Positions 54,927 to 64,000 of a stretch of 64,000 bases of DNA are shown here, piece by piece. Within the stretch, counting starts at the first letter, position 1. Every line of letters begins with the position of its first letter. Source of the DNA: Cellvibrio sp. KY-GH-1 (lineage in GTDB: Bacteria; Pseudomonadota; Gammaproteobacteria; Pseudomonadales; Cellvibrionaceae); contig NZ_CP031728.1 in assembly GCF_008806975.1 (NCBI RefSeq), forward strand, positions 992,001-1,056,000, given 5' to 3'. The notes under the pieces are model-generated. The model worked only from the letters and a program-made list of their open reading frames with translations, was not told the DNA's origin and searched no databases. A program made the translations under genes and the position numbers.

Positions 54927-56103
54927 TTTTTTTCAATCACAATCGATTCTTGCACATCCCTTCCGCCCATTCTTTTTACTCACGGGTATTTATGGAGTTA
55001 TTACTGTTATTGTCTGGATGAGCTTTTTGTATGGTGGACTTTCGCTGCCATTGGGATGGTCGCCAGTACACTGGCACAGCCATGAAATGTTATTTGGTTT
55101 GATTCCAATGGCTATCGCCGGTTTTTTGTTGACGGCCGTATGCAACTGGACTGGCGCAACCCCCTTACAGGGCATAGCATTACTCGCACTGATAATAATC
55201 TGGTTCGCAGGCCGCGTTGCCATGTGGACAGCAAGCTGGTGGCCAGTGGGTATAGCAGCGGCGGTTGATTTATTATTTATGCCCATGATGGCTATCTATA
55301 TGACCCGCGTATTATTGCGGCATGGAAATAAACGCAATTTACCCATTGCGGCAATTTTGTTATTGCTGAGCCTCGCTAATGTAATGATGCATATCGGATT
55401 TATCACCAGTGACCCACTATGGTTACGGCGTGGTGAATTAATGTCACTGGGTTTAATTACCCTGATGATGATTGTGATTGGTGGCCGAATTATTCCTCTC
55501 TTTACGATTAACTGGCTGCGCAATCAAGGCATTCAAAGTGAGTGCGTAAAATCATTCGCTGTTCTGGATCGCGCCGCACTCATCGCTACACTGTTGTTAG
55601 TTCCCGCCGACTTTTTCACCGGCACTTCTTGGTTAACCGGCGTTATGGCCTTAATTGCAGGTGCACTCAATGCCTTACGTTTGATCGGCTGGTCAGGCTG
55701 GCGTACTGCGGGAGAACCGCTGTTGTGGATTCTCCACCTCGGCTATGGCTGGATTGTTGTCGCACTCTTGCTCAAGAGCGCCGCAGCCTTTAATCTCGCC
55801 GCCCCTACCGCTTGGCAACATGCACTGGGAGTCGGCGCCATGGGAGCCCTGATTCTGGGAGTAATGACCCGTGTAGCCCTCGGGCACACCGGCCGCACAC
55901 TCACCCTACCCCGGTTTGCAATAGCGATTTACGTGGCTATTACACTAGCGGCATTGGCTCGTGTATTAGCCGCATTACAACTACTGGATTACCGCATAGG
56001 ATTGTTAGTGGCCGCTACAGGCTGGTCGCTCGCCTTTGCCACATTTACCTTGATTTATTGGCCAATACTCACCCGCCCACGCGCAGATGGCCGCCCCGGA
56101 TAA
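54919..56103 (+). CDS. nnrS: NnrS family heme/copper membrane protein
   Basis: About 394 residues from the ATG at 54919, preceded by GAGG and overlapping the DUF454 stop. Twelve hydrophobic helices, with the family features HPFRPFFLLTGIYG, HWHSHEMLFGLIPMAIAGF, the QGIALLA region and GVMTRVALGHTGR; the His residues are thought to hold heme and copper. NnrS protects cells from NO stress by reducing NO-linked iron damage. Typical member of NsrR regulons. Confidence 0.92.
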   Translation: MSNFFQSQSILAHPFRPFFLLTGIYGVITVIVWMSFLYGGLSLPLGWSPVHWHSHEMLFGLIPMAIAGFLLTAVCNWTGATPLQGIALLALIIIWFAGRVAMWTASWWPVGIAAAVDLLFMPMMAIYMTRVLLRHGNKRNLPIAAILLLLSLANVMMHIGFITSDPLWLRRGELMSLGLITLMMIVIGGRIIPLFTINWLRNQGIQSECVKSFAVLDRAALIATLLLVPADFFTGTSWLTGVMALIAGALNALRLIGWSGWRTAGEPLLWILHLGYGWIVVALLLKSAAAFNLAAPTAWQHALGVGAMGALILGVMTRVALGHTGRTLTLPRFAIAIYVAITLAALARVLAALQLLDYRIGLLVAATGWSLAFATFTLIYWPILTRPRADGRPG

Positions 56104-56115
56104 GAAGAGAAATCT

Positions 56116-56553
56116 ATGCACATAACCCGTTATACCGATTATTCACTGCGCGTACTTATGTACGTAGCACTCAAGGGTGAAGAAATTTCTACTATTGGCG
56201 AAATTGCAGAGAGCTACGACATTTCCAAAAACCATTTGATGAAAGTGGTTCAAGAACTCAACGCCAAAGGTTATTTGATCGCAGTGCGGGGGAAGAATGG
56301 CGGGCTGCGGTTAAATGGTCGCGCTGAAGATATTAATATCGGTGGCCTGGTGCGTGACACAGAACAAGATCTAGCAATAGTAGAGTGTTTCACTGGAGCC
56401 CAGGGCTGCACCATCACACCCGCATGCCATCTTAAAAGTGTATTTGCAGCAGCATTGGAAGCTTTTTTTGCAGTGCTCGATCAGTACACTCTGGCTGATC
56501 TACTGCCAAAACAAAAACAACCAGCATTGATTAAATTGTTGCGGATCAGCTAA
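56116..56553 (+). CDS. nsrR: Rrf2-family NO-sensing regulator NsrR
   Basis: A 145-residue Rrf2 protein. Winged helix MHITRYTDYSLRVLMYVALK, recognition helix region DISKNHLMKVVQEL, and the wing RGKNGGLRLNG. The iron-sulfur ligands are C91, C98 and C104 in ECFTGAQGCTITPACHLKSV, spacing C-x6-C-x5-C. Release of the cluster by NO abolishes DNA binding, derepressing its targets. Last gene of an operon preceded by two NsrR-like sites, so it is autoregulated. Confidence 0.92.
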   Translation: MHITRYTDYSLRVLMYVALKGEEISTIGEIAESYDISKNHLMKVVQELNAKGYLIAVRGKNGGLRLNGRAEDINIGGLVRDTEQDLAIVECFTGAQGCTITPACHLKSVFAAALEAFFAVLDQYTLADLLPKQKQPALIKLLRIS

Positions 56554-56560
56554 TCAATGC

Positions 56561-58432
56561 TTACGGCAAGCCATTCAATACATCGGAAGTAATAATTCCA
56601 CTTTTTTGTCGAATTTTTATAAAGTCGGGTACAAAATCAAAACTGACCAATACGCCTCCGCTCGCACGGTTAGATAGCATTAACTCGCCACCCAAGTGTT
56701 TGGCACGCTCTTTCATAATGGCCAGACCATAATGATTGATTTTTTCCGGTGCGACAGAAAGGCCTACACCGTCATCCGCGATGGCTAAACTAATCGCCTG
56801 ATCCGCATTTTGCCATAAACGAATGTCCACATTTTTTCCACCGCTATGATGGATGGCATTTTGACTGGCCTCACGAATAATTTGCAGTAAATGAATTTCT
56901 TCATTGGGTGTGAGTGGAATATTACTTAAAGCAAAATCGAAGTGAATATTTATCGAGTTCTGCGCACGCAGCTGCTCAATACTGGACTCAAGAGCAGCCT
57001 TTAAACCGCTGCCGTCAATTTTCAAACGGAAGGTAGTTAATAATTCACGCAATTGGCGATAAGCATTATTTAACCCTTCATGCAGCTCACCAGCCACATC
57101 TTCCATAGTGATTTTATCTTCCCTATCAATCGCTTTATTGAGGCGAGTTACCTGAATTTTTAAGTAAGAGAGAGCCTGTGCAAGGGAATCATGTAACTCG
57201 CGTGCAATAGCATTGCGCTCTTGCAACACCGCCAAACGACGCGATTGATCTTCATCGGTTTTTAAACTCATCCCAATTGCTAATTGATCGGTAGTGGATT
57301 GGATTAGTTGCTCTTGCCATGGCGACAATAATTTTCGTTCCTTTACCCGACACACTATCAACCCATAATGTCGCTCATTGCGATTCAGCTGAAAACGATA
57401 AATCGCCGCTCCATCCGTTTTTTCTACTACGCCCCGGCTGGACAAACATTTCGAACAGTTTTGTTTTTTGCACAACTCTGCGTTAATTTCACTCGCCGGT
57501 TTTATTTGCAGGTACGGGCTATTACCCTCAGTGGTCATTAAACATAATTCAAGGTCGGACACGTTGATAGTTTTCCCTAAACGGGAAATTATTTCATCGT
57601 AATTAATACCCTGAGGATTGTGCTCAATAATGAACTTGGCGGTTTCATATAAAAACTGCAGCGCGTTATTGGACTGTTGCAACTCTTGGGTTTTTTCATC
57701 CACTTGTTGCTCAAGATGATCATAACTATTGGCGATTGAGCGGCTCATAAGATTAAAGGTACTGGCAAGAACACCCAATTCATCTTGGCTAACTACCGGT
57801 ATTTGATGGCTGAAATCACCTTGGGCAATTCGTTTGGCCATCGCCGTCAATTGATTGAGTGGCTGCTCTACTTTGACTCTCAGCGAATACATCACTAATG
57901 CCGATACCAACAAGGTTGCAAACAGAGCGATGATTTGTACCAAGCGAAAACTGCGCACCTTCTGTTCTGCATCCTGCTGAATAGTTTGCACCAGCGCGTC
58001 CAATAACTGGATATGCTCATCCAACAGGATTTGTAACTGTTGATCGGTCAAAGAGCTTTGTTTTTGCTTAACCCGGTCAAACTCCGGCAATAACTGTTCG
58101 CGCCAATTGTCAGCTGCACGGGTATATAACTCACTGATCTTTGGCTTATCGTGCAAAAAAGGAATAAATACCGGATTGCGCCAGGTTTCATCAATTTTCT
58201 GTTGTGCACTTAGCCATTGCACCGCATCAGGCGTGTCATCCAATGCCAGCAAGCCCAAACGATAACTTTGCATACGCAAGGAGCCAGCAACATTAATCGC
58301 CAGGGAATCATTTTCAGCACGCTCTGACAACCAATAGGAAATCAGCATAGTGCTCATGCCTAAGACAACAATCCCAGCAAGCGCCACGCTGACACGAACA
58401 ATAATGGAAGATTTAGGTGTAGATGAAATCAT
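56561..58432 (-). CDS. narX: nitrate/nitrite sensor histidine kinase NarX
   Basis: A 623-residue membrane kinase. Two transmembrane helices flank a periplasmic four-helix domain that contains the nitrate-binding P-box NVAGSLRMQSYRLGLLAL; HAMP, a Cys-bearing central module (LCKKQNCSKCLSS), HisKA_3 with phosphoacceptor His in ARELHDSLAQALSYLK (about residue 410) and a HATPase domain (NAIHHSGGKNVDIRLW, DDGVGLSVAPEK) follow. NarL, its response regulator, is not in the window. Converges on nsrR with an eight-base gap. Confidence 0.9.
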   Translation of the reverse strand: MISSTPKSSIIVRVSVALAGIVVLGMSTMLISYWLSERAENDSLAINVAGSLRMQSYRLGLLALDDTPDAVQWLSAQQKIDETWRNPVFIPFLHDKPKISELYTRAADNWREQLLPEFDRVKQKQSSLTDQQLQILLDEHIQLLDALVQTIQQDAEQKVRSFRLVQIIALFATLLVSALVMYSLRVKVEQPLNQLTAMAKRIAQGDFSHQIPVVSQDELGVLASTFNLMSRSIANSYDHLEQQVDEKTQELQQSNNALQFLYETAKFIIEHNPQGINYDEIISRLGKTINVSDLELCLMTTEGNSPYLQIKPASEINAELCKKQNCSKCLSSRGVVEKTDGAAIYRFQLNRNERHYGLIVCRVKERKLLSPWQEQLIQSTTDQLAIGMSLKTDEDQSRRLAVLQERNAIARELHDSLAQALSYLKIQVTRLNKAIDREDKITMEDVAGELHEGLNNAYRQLRELLTTFRLKIDGSGLKAALESSIEQLRAQNSINIHFDFALSNIPLTPNEEIHLLQIIREASQNAIHHSGGKNVDIRLWQNADQAISLAIADDGVGLSVAPEKINHYGLAIMKERAKHLGGELMLSNRASGGVLVSFDFVPDFIKIRQKSGIITSDVLNGLP

Positions 58433-58463
58433 AGGGCAGCTTCAATAAATAAGAGCTATTTAG

Positions 58464-59204
58464 CTAGGTGCGCAGCACTCCAACTTTCAACTCTGAAAAC
58501 CAATTAATGAATCTTTCCACATCCTTACCTTGAAAGATAGCGCCATGTTGTGGGCACATCATATCAATATGCAGCTTGCTAACGCGCTCACACCATGCCA
58601 ACTTTGCATCATTAGATCCCATCCAGCGCCGATGAAAACCTTCAGCAGCCTTAACAACTTTATCAAAGTCACGCACATATACATCAGTTTCGTCATGTGG
58701 CAACAATGCCGCACCAATATCACCAGAAAACAATATTTTAGCTATGGGGTCATACAAATTGAAATTCCCAGATGAATGCAAATAATGGGCAGGAATAGCT
58801 TGCAAGGTCAAATCATTTAAAGGGATGGCTATACCCTGATCAGGAATAGCAACAAAAGTATCTTCATTTCCGCCAAAATGCGGGATAAATTCCATCCATA
58901 GCCACGAAAGATAACAAGGCAAGGCAGGATTAAATTCCAGCCAAAGCGATAGCGAAGATATGATGTCAGGATCTTGATGCGATGCAAAAATCGCCACAAT
59001 TTCCTCCGGGTTTTTGGCAGAACAAATTGCCGCAAAAACCGAAGGGAAAATTTCCAAGCCGCCAGGATCGGTAAGAATCGACTGATTGTTATAGCTAATT
59101 AGGTATTCATTAGTGTCTATTAAATAATTAGGCTTTTGTGGATCGCGTGCGATCACATGCCAAGTGTGATTTCCCTCTTGAAAAATAAGCTTTGCTCGTT
59201 TCAT
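58464..59204 (-). CDS. stand-alone flavodiiron-type metallo-beta-lactamase-fold protein (ODP-like)
   Basis: 246 residues, cytoplasmic. The di-iron ligand set of flavodiiron proteins is recognisable: H76, D78 and D80 in SHQDPD, H143 in YLHSSGNFN, D162 in SGDIGAAL and H220 in PQHGAIF. The flavodoxin half that would make it an NO or oxygen reductase is missing. Relatives without flavodoxin (ODP of Treponema) bind oxygen and feed chemotaxis signalling. The start overlaps the stop of the chemoreceptor-like gene, so the two proteins are made together. Confidence 0.8.
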   Translation of the reverse strand: MKRAKLIFQEGNHTWHVIARDPQKPNYLIDTNEYLISYNNQSILTDPGGLEIFPSVFAAICSAKNPEEIVAIFASHQDPDIISSLSLWLEFNPALPCYLSWLWMEFIPHFGGNEDTFVAIPDQGIAIPLNDLTLQAIPAHYLHSSGNFNLYDPIAKILFSGDIGAALLPHDETDVYVRDFDKVVKAAEGFHRRWMGSNDAKLAWCERVSKLHIDMMCPQHGAIFQGKDVERFINWFSELKVGVLRT

Positions 59205-59797
59205 TATTTCTCTCTAAAGTAAAATTTTAATTCATTGATGAGCGGATGAATTGCATCTATATAATCAGAAAACTCATCTGCAATTTGTGATAACAAAATA
59301 GAAAATTGGCCACCATAAGTAGCTTCAATTTTCAATGAACGTGAAATAACACTTCCAAAACGACTACTATCATCGGCATCATTTATTAATTTACTCAGTA
59401 ATTGATAGCCTTGACGTAAATTATTTTTCAACACCAATGCATGTTTATTACTGTTGAATAACTGCGCCTCAATGAACTGAGCGTCGCTATTATCTCGCGC
59501 CAATGTCAGAAGGTGGTTGATACGAAGATAACGTTGATGCTGGCTTACAACCTGCACTGACTCATAGGACAGCACAGTCAAATTGTTCATAATATCCGTA
59601 AGTTCTTTACTGAATTTACGTAATTCATCAGATATAACACCAAAACCAAGAGCGACATCCCCAGCGCGACGCGACACCAGAATCGCATTAAGCGCTAGGA
59701 TATTAATTTTACTAGCCAATCGAACGATTTTTTTAATATCTTCATTAACTCGTACAATTAAGGCTAAATCGTTATTGTTCATAGAAGCATAAACCAT
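59204..59797 (-). CDS. reduced methyl-accepting-chemotaxis-type signalling protein
   Basis: About 197 residues (start uncertain: ATG 59797, ATG 59782 or GTG 59833). Residues 20-75 carry a degenerate chemoreceptor signalling hairpin, KINILALNAILVSRRAGDVA then GFGVISDELRKFSKEL, corresponding to [14 protein letters not shown]...GFAVVADEVR in classical receptors. There is no transmembrane helix or HAMP; the rest is helical. It may dock to CheA/CheW arrays. Its coupling to the ODP-like gene suggests that it signals for that di-iron sensor. Confidence 0.72.
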   Translation of the reverse strand: MVYASMNNNDLALIVRVNEDIKKIVRLASKINILALNAILVSRRAGDVALGFGVISDELRKFSKELTDIMNNLTVLSYESVQVVSQHQRYLRINHLLTLARDNSDAQFIEAQLFNSNKHALVLKNNLRQGYQLLSKLINDADDSSRFGSVISRSLKIEATYGGQFSILLSQIADEFSDYIDAIHPLINELKFYFREK

Positions 59798-59902
59798 AAT
59801 ATAAACTTGTAGAGATTGATTAGCAGCAATCACAGTATAACGACTGAGTCGAACGTTGCTTAAATTAGTGGCGATGGGGACTTAATTCAATCGAGCCATA
59901 GA

Positions 59903-59918
59903 TACCTATTGAGAGGTA
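59903..59918. promoter_or_regulatory. NarL 7-2-7 site upstream of the CBS gene
   Basis: TACCTAT, spacer TG, AGAGGTA: two inverted heptamers that fit the NarL/NarP consensus TACYYMT with the spacing of two. A further single heptamer TACCTAG is at 59986-59992. Lies between the divergent chemoreceptor-like and CBS genes. Confidence 0.75.
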
Positions 59919-60020
59919 TTTTATTGCTCCCCTCTAGCCATTCAGGGAAATTGCCAAAAACATTATTTTAGCCGATAAGCTCTATTACCTAGTGCCAATC
60001 AAACAACAAGAGGCTTCAAT

Positions 60021-60509
60021 ATGAATACTACCAACACTAGCATCTCTTGCGCCAAGGATATTATGAGCAACACCTTATTAACTGCTTACGAGGGCTGGAC
60101 TATTAGCCGTTTGGCGGACTTTTTTATTAACCGTAAGATTTCTGCCGCTCCCGTCATAGCCTCAGATCACGAATTAGTTGGTGTGGTCAGCGTAAGCGAT
60201 GTTTTTAAATTCAATAATCTCAACGAGCGCGACAAAGGTAATGCCTTGCGCAACCACTATCGGGATAGTTGCGGTCAGGAAATAAATGAGGAAGTGCTGC
60301 GATCATGGGTAAAGGATGCCGATAAAAATTGTACCGTTCATCAAATTATGAATCATGAGGTCATTGCGATTGACCAGGGCGAATCAATAAAGTCAGTGGC
60401 GAAGATACTTCTTGACCAGCACATACACCGCGTTTTTGTAACCGACAACAATAAAGTGGTCGGTGTTATCACGGCTATGGATGTACTCGCCGCCCTCAAC
60501 CAGAGTTAA
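60021..60509 (+). CDS. tandem CBS-domain protein
   Basis: A 162-residue cytoplasmic protein of two CBS domains, about residues 12-70 (AKDIMSNTLLTAYEGWTISR) and 105-160 (VHQIMNHEVIAIDQGESIKS, HRVFVTDNNKVVGVI). CBS pairs bind adenosine nucleotides. Similar genes lie near denitrification clusters; role unknown. Candidate NarL control from the site at 59903. Confidence 0.88.
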   Translation: MNTTNTSISCAKDIMSNTLLTAYEGWTISRLADFFINRKISAAPVIASDHELVGVVSVSDVFKFNNLNERDKGNALRNHYRDSCGQEINEEVLRSWVKDADKNCTVHQIMNHEVIAIDQGESIKSVAKILLDQHIHRVFVTDNNKVVGVITAMDVLAALNQS

Positions 60510-60539
60510 TTATTGGCGTTTTCTACACCGATTTATCCG

Positions 60540-60571
60540 GGCCGCTACCAGCATTATGGAGCGGCCTTTTT
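60540..60571 (+). terminator. intrinsic terminator of the CBS gene
   Basis: GGCCGCT, 13-base loop, AGCGGCC, then TTTTT. Stem of seven perfect pairs, about 30 bases after the stop. A second weaker hairpin GAGGCT/AGCCTC lies at 60594-60613. Confidence 0.85.
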
Positions 60572-60676
60572 ATTGGAGTACCCCTTCTGTACTGAGGCTT
60601 ATTTTTTAGCCTCACACGCCTTACCCACAATAACTAAACATTCAATAAATTCAATGAGTTAGACAACAAATACAAA

Positions 60677-60692
60677 TACTCATTTAGTGGTA
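60677..60692. promoter_or_regulatory. NarL 7-2-7 site upstream of narG
   Basis: TACTCAT, spacer TT, AGTGGTA, two inverted heptamers (the second reads TACCACT, fitting the looser TACYNMT form). It is 154 bases before the narG start, a position fitting nitrate activation of narGHJI by NarXL. Confidence 0.7.
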
Positions 60693-60846
60693 GATGAACG
60701 GCTTTCCAGCACTTTTCACTCTCTGGCAGGGAGCGCATGAATGGCGCAGTATTCCTGTGTCAACCGTGAACCGAATGCGCACCATTAACATAACGCCGTT
60801 GTGTCAGTAATGGAGTAACGCGCACACTTTTAGGAGCTGCCATAGA

Positions 60847-63800
60847 ATGAGTCATCTATTCGACAAATTACGTTTTTTTAAAAAACGTCAAGAACCCTTC
60901 GCTGATGGGCATGGCGTTACCACTGATGAGGATCGCTCTTGGGAACAAGGTTATCGTCAGCGTTGGCAGCACGATAAAATTGTGCGTTCAACACACGGCG
61001 TAAATTGCACCGGTTCTTGTAGCTGGAAAATTTATGTGAAAGACGGGCTGATCACTTGGGAAACCCAGCAGACAGATTATCCACGCACCCGCCCCGACTT
61101 ACCTAATCATGAACCGCGCGGCTGCCCGCGGGGCGCAAGTTACTCCTGGTATATTTACAGCGCTAACCGTTTGAAATATCCCAAAGTGCGTCAGGCATTA
61201 ATTGAGTTGTGGCGCGAAGCCCGGCAAGAATATTGCGACCCTGTACAAGCTTGGGCTTCCATTGTTGAAGATGAAACGCGTGCAAAAAAATATAAATCCC
61301 GACGCGGCTTGGGTGGATTTGTACGCGCGCACTGGGGCGAAGTGAATGAAATTATTGCCGCCTCTAATGTTTACACCGCTAAAACCTATGGCCCTGATCG
61401 CATCAACGGCTTCTCACCCATCCCCGCCATGTCGATGGTGTCTTACGCCGCCGGTTCACGTTATTTATCCTTGATTGGTGGCAACTGTTTAAGTTTTTAC
61501 GATTGGTATTGCGACTTACCTCCATCATCGCCACAAGTGTGGGGCGAGCAAACAGACGTGCCGGAATCTGCCGACTGGTACAACTCCAATTACATTATTG
61601 CCTGGGGTTCCAACGTCCCCCAAACACGAACACCTGATGCACACTTTTTTTCTGAGGTGCGCTACAAGGGCACCAAAACCTGTGTCATTACTTCCGACTA
61701 TTCCGAAGCATCCAAATTTGGCGACACCTGGCTCGCGCCCAAACAAGGCACCGACGCTGCACTCGGCATGGCGTTTGGTCATGTCATTCTTAAAGAATTT
61801 CATATCGAAAAACCCAGCAGCTATTTCACTAACTACGTCAAACAATATACCGACATGCCGATGCTAGTCATGTTGGAACAGCAAGGCGACAAATTAACTC
61901 AGGGGCGTTTTTTACGCGCAGCCGATTTGGTTGATAACCTTGGGCAAGAAAATAATCCCGATTGGAAAACCATTGCAATCAATGCACAAACACAGGAATT
62001 GATCAGCCCTAACGGATCAATCGGTTATCGCTGGGGCCAACAGGGGAAATGGAACCTTGAACAGCGCGATGGAAAAAGTGGTGCAGAAGTAGATGTGCAT
62101 TTATCACTAAAAAATCACTGCGATGAAATTCTGGATGTCGCCTTCCCCTACTTTGGCGGCAATGAACATGAGTACAATTATTTTAAACACACTGATCACA
62201 GTGATATTCAATTACGCAAAGTGCCCGCGCGCAAAGTGTTGCTCGCAAACGGCGAATCTGCATGGGTAGCCAGTGTCTTTGACTTAATGGTTGCTCACTA
62301 CGGTGTCGATAATGGTTTGGGCGATAACAATGTCGCAAAAAGTTTTGATGACGACGCGCCCTACACTCCCGCATGGCAAGAAAAAATTACCGGTGTAGCA
62401 CGCGCCGATGTCATTCGTGTTGCGCGCGAGTTTGCGCGTACCGCCGACAAAACTCACGGGCGCTCTATGGTGATTGTGGGCGCCGCCCTCAACCACTGGT
62501 ACAACATGGATATGAATTACCGCGGCTTGATCAATATGCTCATGATGTGTGGCTGTGTGGGTCAAAGCGGCGGTGGTTGGGCGCACTATGTAGGGCAAGA
62601 AAAATTGCGCCCACAGAATGGCTGGCTCCCTCTTGCATTCGGTTTGGATTGGCAGCGTCCGCCGCGCCAAATGAACGGCACATCCTTTTTTTATAATCAC
62701 GCCAGCCAATGGCGCTATGAAAAGTTGGACATGAGCGAAGTGGTTTCGCCGCTGGCAAATAAAGAAAAATGGAGCGGCAGCATTATCGATTTTAATGCGC
62801 GCGCCGAGCGCATGGGCTGGCTGCCATCTGCACCACAACTGGCCACCAACCCACTGCGTATTGTGGCTGCCGCACAAGCTGCCGGTAAATCGCCTAAAGA
62901 CTATGTGGTGGAGCAATTAACATCCGGCAAATTGGAATTCGCCTGCCAGGACCCTGACTCGCCACAAAACTTCCCGCGCAATATGTTTATCTGGCGTTCT
63001 AATTTATTAGGCTCCAGCGGTAAGGGGCACGAATATATGCTGCACCATTTACTCGGCACCAAACACGGTTTGCTCGGTAAAGATTTGGGCGCAGACGGTA
63101 AAAAACCGGAAGATGTGAAATGGCACCATGAAGGTGCAGAAGGCAAAGTCGATTTGCTGGTGACATTGGATTTTAGAATGTCCACCACCTGTTTGTATTC
63201 CGATATCGTTTTACCTACCGCCACCTGGTATGAAAAAGACGACATGAATACTTCGGATATGCATCCGTTTATTCATCCGCTCACCAAAGCAATTGATCCG
63301 GTGTGGGAATCGCGCAGCGACTGGGATATTTTCAAAGGCATTGCCAAAAAATTCTCGGAATTATGCGAAGGTCATTTGGGCGTAGAACAAGATTTTGTTA
63401 CCCAACCCATGATGCACGACACACCCGAAGAACTCGCCCAACCCTACGGCGTTAAAGCCTGGTGGAAAGGTGAATGTGAAGCCATTCCAGGTCTGACCAT
63501 GCCCAATATGGTGGTGGTAGAACGCGATTACCCCAACACCTATAAACGTTTCACTTCACTAGGGCCATTACTTGAATCACTCGGCAACGGTGGCAAAGGC
63601 ATTAAATGGGATACCAAAGAGGAAGTCGCATTTCTCGGCAAATTAAATCGCACTCATACTGAAGAAGGTGCGCATCAAGGGCGGCCAAAAATTGAAACGG
63701 CGATTGATGCCTGCGAAGTAATTTTATCGCTCGCACCGGAAACCAACGGCCACGTTGCGGTAAAAGCCTGGGATGCCCTTTCAAAAATTACCGGGCGCGA

Positions 63801-64000
63801 TCACACCCATTTAGCCAAACCGAAAGAAGACGAAAAAATTCGCTTCCACGATATTGTTGCCCAACCGCGCAAAATTATTTCTGCACCTACCTGGTCGGGC
63901 CTTGAAGACGAACACGTCTCCTACAACGCGGGCTACACCAACGTGCATGAATTAATTCCATGGCGCACCGTCACCGGCCGCCAGCAGTTTTATCAGGATC
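60847..64000 (+). CDS. narG: respiratory nitrate reductase alpha subunit (N-terminal 1051 residues)
   Basis: The gene starts at the ATG at 60847 (AGGAG seven bases upstream) and stays open to the window end, about 1051 residues of the usual 1250. Iron-sulfur FS0 site in STHGVNCTGSCSWKIYVKDG (His plus three Cys with CPRGAS), and the molybdenum-binding Asp in FYDWYCDLPPSSPQ; molybdopterin segments such as YIIAWGSNVPQTRTPD and VTLDFRMSTTCLYSDIVLPT follow. NarG reduces nitrate to nitrite on the cytoplasmic side with quinol electrons through NarH and NarI, which must lie beyond the edge. Confidence 0.96.
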   Translation, partial: MSHLFDKLRFFKKRQEPFADGHGVTTDEDRSWEQGYRQRWQHDKIVRSTHGVNCTGSCSWKIYVKDGLITWETQQTDYPRTRPDLPNHEPRGCPRGASYSWYIYSANRLKYPKVRQALIELWREARQEYCDPVQAWASIVEDETRAKKYKSRRGLGGFVRAHWGEVNEIIAASNVYTAKTYGPDRINGFSPIPAMSMVSYAAGSRYLSLIGGNCLSFYDWYCDLPPSSPQVWGEQTDVPESADWYNSNYIIAWGSNVPQTRTPDAHFFSEVRYKGTKTCVITSDYSEASKFGDTWLAPKQGTDAALGMAFGHVILKEFHIEKPSSYFTNYVKQYTDMPMLVMLEQQGDKLTQGRFLRAADLVDNLGQENNPDWKTIAINAQTQELISPNGSIGYRWGQQGKWNLEQRDGKSGAEVDVHLSLKNHCDEILDVAFPYFGGNEHEYNYFKHTDHSDIQLRKVPARKVLLANGESAWVASVFDLMVAHYGVDNGLGDNNVAKSFDDDAPYTPAWQEKITGVARADVIRVAREFARTADKTHGRSMVIVGAALNHWYNMDMNYRGLINMLMMCGCVGQSGGGWAHYVGQEKLRPQNGWLPLAFGLDWQRPPRQMNGTSFFYNHASQWRYEKLDMSEVVSPLANKEKWSGSIIDFNARAERMGWLPSAPQLATNPLRIVAAAQAAGKSPKDYVVEQLTSGKLEFACQDPDSPQNFPRNMFIWRSNLLGSSGKGHEYMLHHLLGTKHGLLGKDLGADGKKPEDVKWHHEGAEGKVDLLVTLDFRMSTTCLYSDIVLPTATWYEKDDMNTSDMHPFIHPLTKAIDPVWESRSDWDIFKGIAKKFSELCEGHLGVEQDFVTQPMMHDTPEELAQPYGVKAWWKGECEAIPGLTMPNMVVVERDYPNTYKRFTSLGPLLESLGNGGKGIKWDTKEEVAFLGKLNRTHTEEGAHQGRPKIETAIDACEVILSLAPETNGHVAVKAWDALSKITGRDHTHLAKPKEDEKIRFHDIVAQPRKIISAPTWSGLEDEHVSYNAGYTNVHELIPWRTVTGRQQFYQD

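Noticed and set aside
60510..60846. FNR/Anr box upstream of narG
   Set aside because: No TTGAT-N4-ATCAA or close variant is visible, although one would be expected; only NarL-type sites were found.

Overview
The window looks like chromosome of a gammaproteobacterium, most likely Cellvibrio or another Cellvibrionaceae. This is an inference from the housekeeping genes (tmk, holB, rluA, ppiB, lpxH), a large secreted family 9 glycoside hydrolase and the general protein similarity. I see no rRNA, tRNA or CRISPR array.

Layout. 1-7.7 kb is core: a minus-strand run tmk, holB, pilZ-type gene, TatD-type DNase, dUTPase, interrupted by rluA on the plus strand, followed by ppiB, lpxH and a methyltransferase. 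7.7-14.1 kb holds a LiaF-like membrane protein, an HDOD protein, a chemoreceptor paired with a separate periplasmic PDC sensor, and a GH9 cellulase-type enzyme. 14.3-17.8 kb is accessory: a small orphan ORF, a hypothetical protein, a HAD hydrolase and a KfrA-like coiled-coil DNA-binding protein with a perfect 14-bp inverted repeat upstream, then a decayed universal stress protein. 17.8-20.4 kb is a LysR regulator divergent from an SDR and an F420-reductase-like gene. 20.4-30.3 kb is rearranged by mobile DNA: a complete IS5-type element with TTAG target duplication, a hybrid kinase / CheR / GGDEF-EAL signalling operon whose kinase has lost its 5' end, a complete IS3-type element at that breakpoint, and a scrap of a second related IS3.

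30.3-37.8 kb: ccoG, yjdM, a TRIC-type channel coupled to a ribbon-helix-helix gene, and a tight plus-strand operon (SulP transporter, small protein, spermidine-synthase-like, NAD-isocitrate-dehydrogenase-like, PhyH dioxygenase) that resembles a small uncharacterised biosynthetic operon.

37.9-51.1 kb is the most interesting stretch. An ArsR-rhodanese regulator and a DsrE protein sit between two operons. Leftward runs a PhnCED-like ABC importer with a fused double permease, a cytoplasmic transglutaminase-like protein and an SQR-like flavoprotein. Rightward runs an RND/MMPL pump, a LolA-like protein, an outer-membrane protein and a cysteine desulfurase. Related AT-rich operator-like sequences lie upstream of both operons and of the regulator, so I propose one sulfane-sulfur-responsive regulon with an unknown substrate.

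51.3-64 kb is a nitrate/NO respiration island: qNor-type norB with ytfE/scdA, divergent from DUF454-nnrS-nsrR across two NsrR-like sites; narX; a stand-alone flavodiiron-type di-iron protein translationally coupled to a reduced chemoreceptor signalling protein; a CBS-domain gene; and narG, cut by the window end. Two 7-2-7 NarL-type sites precede the CBS gene and narG.
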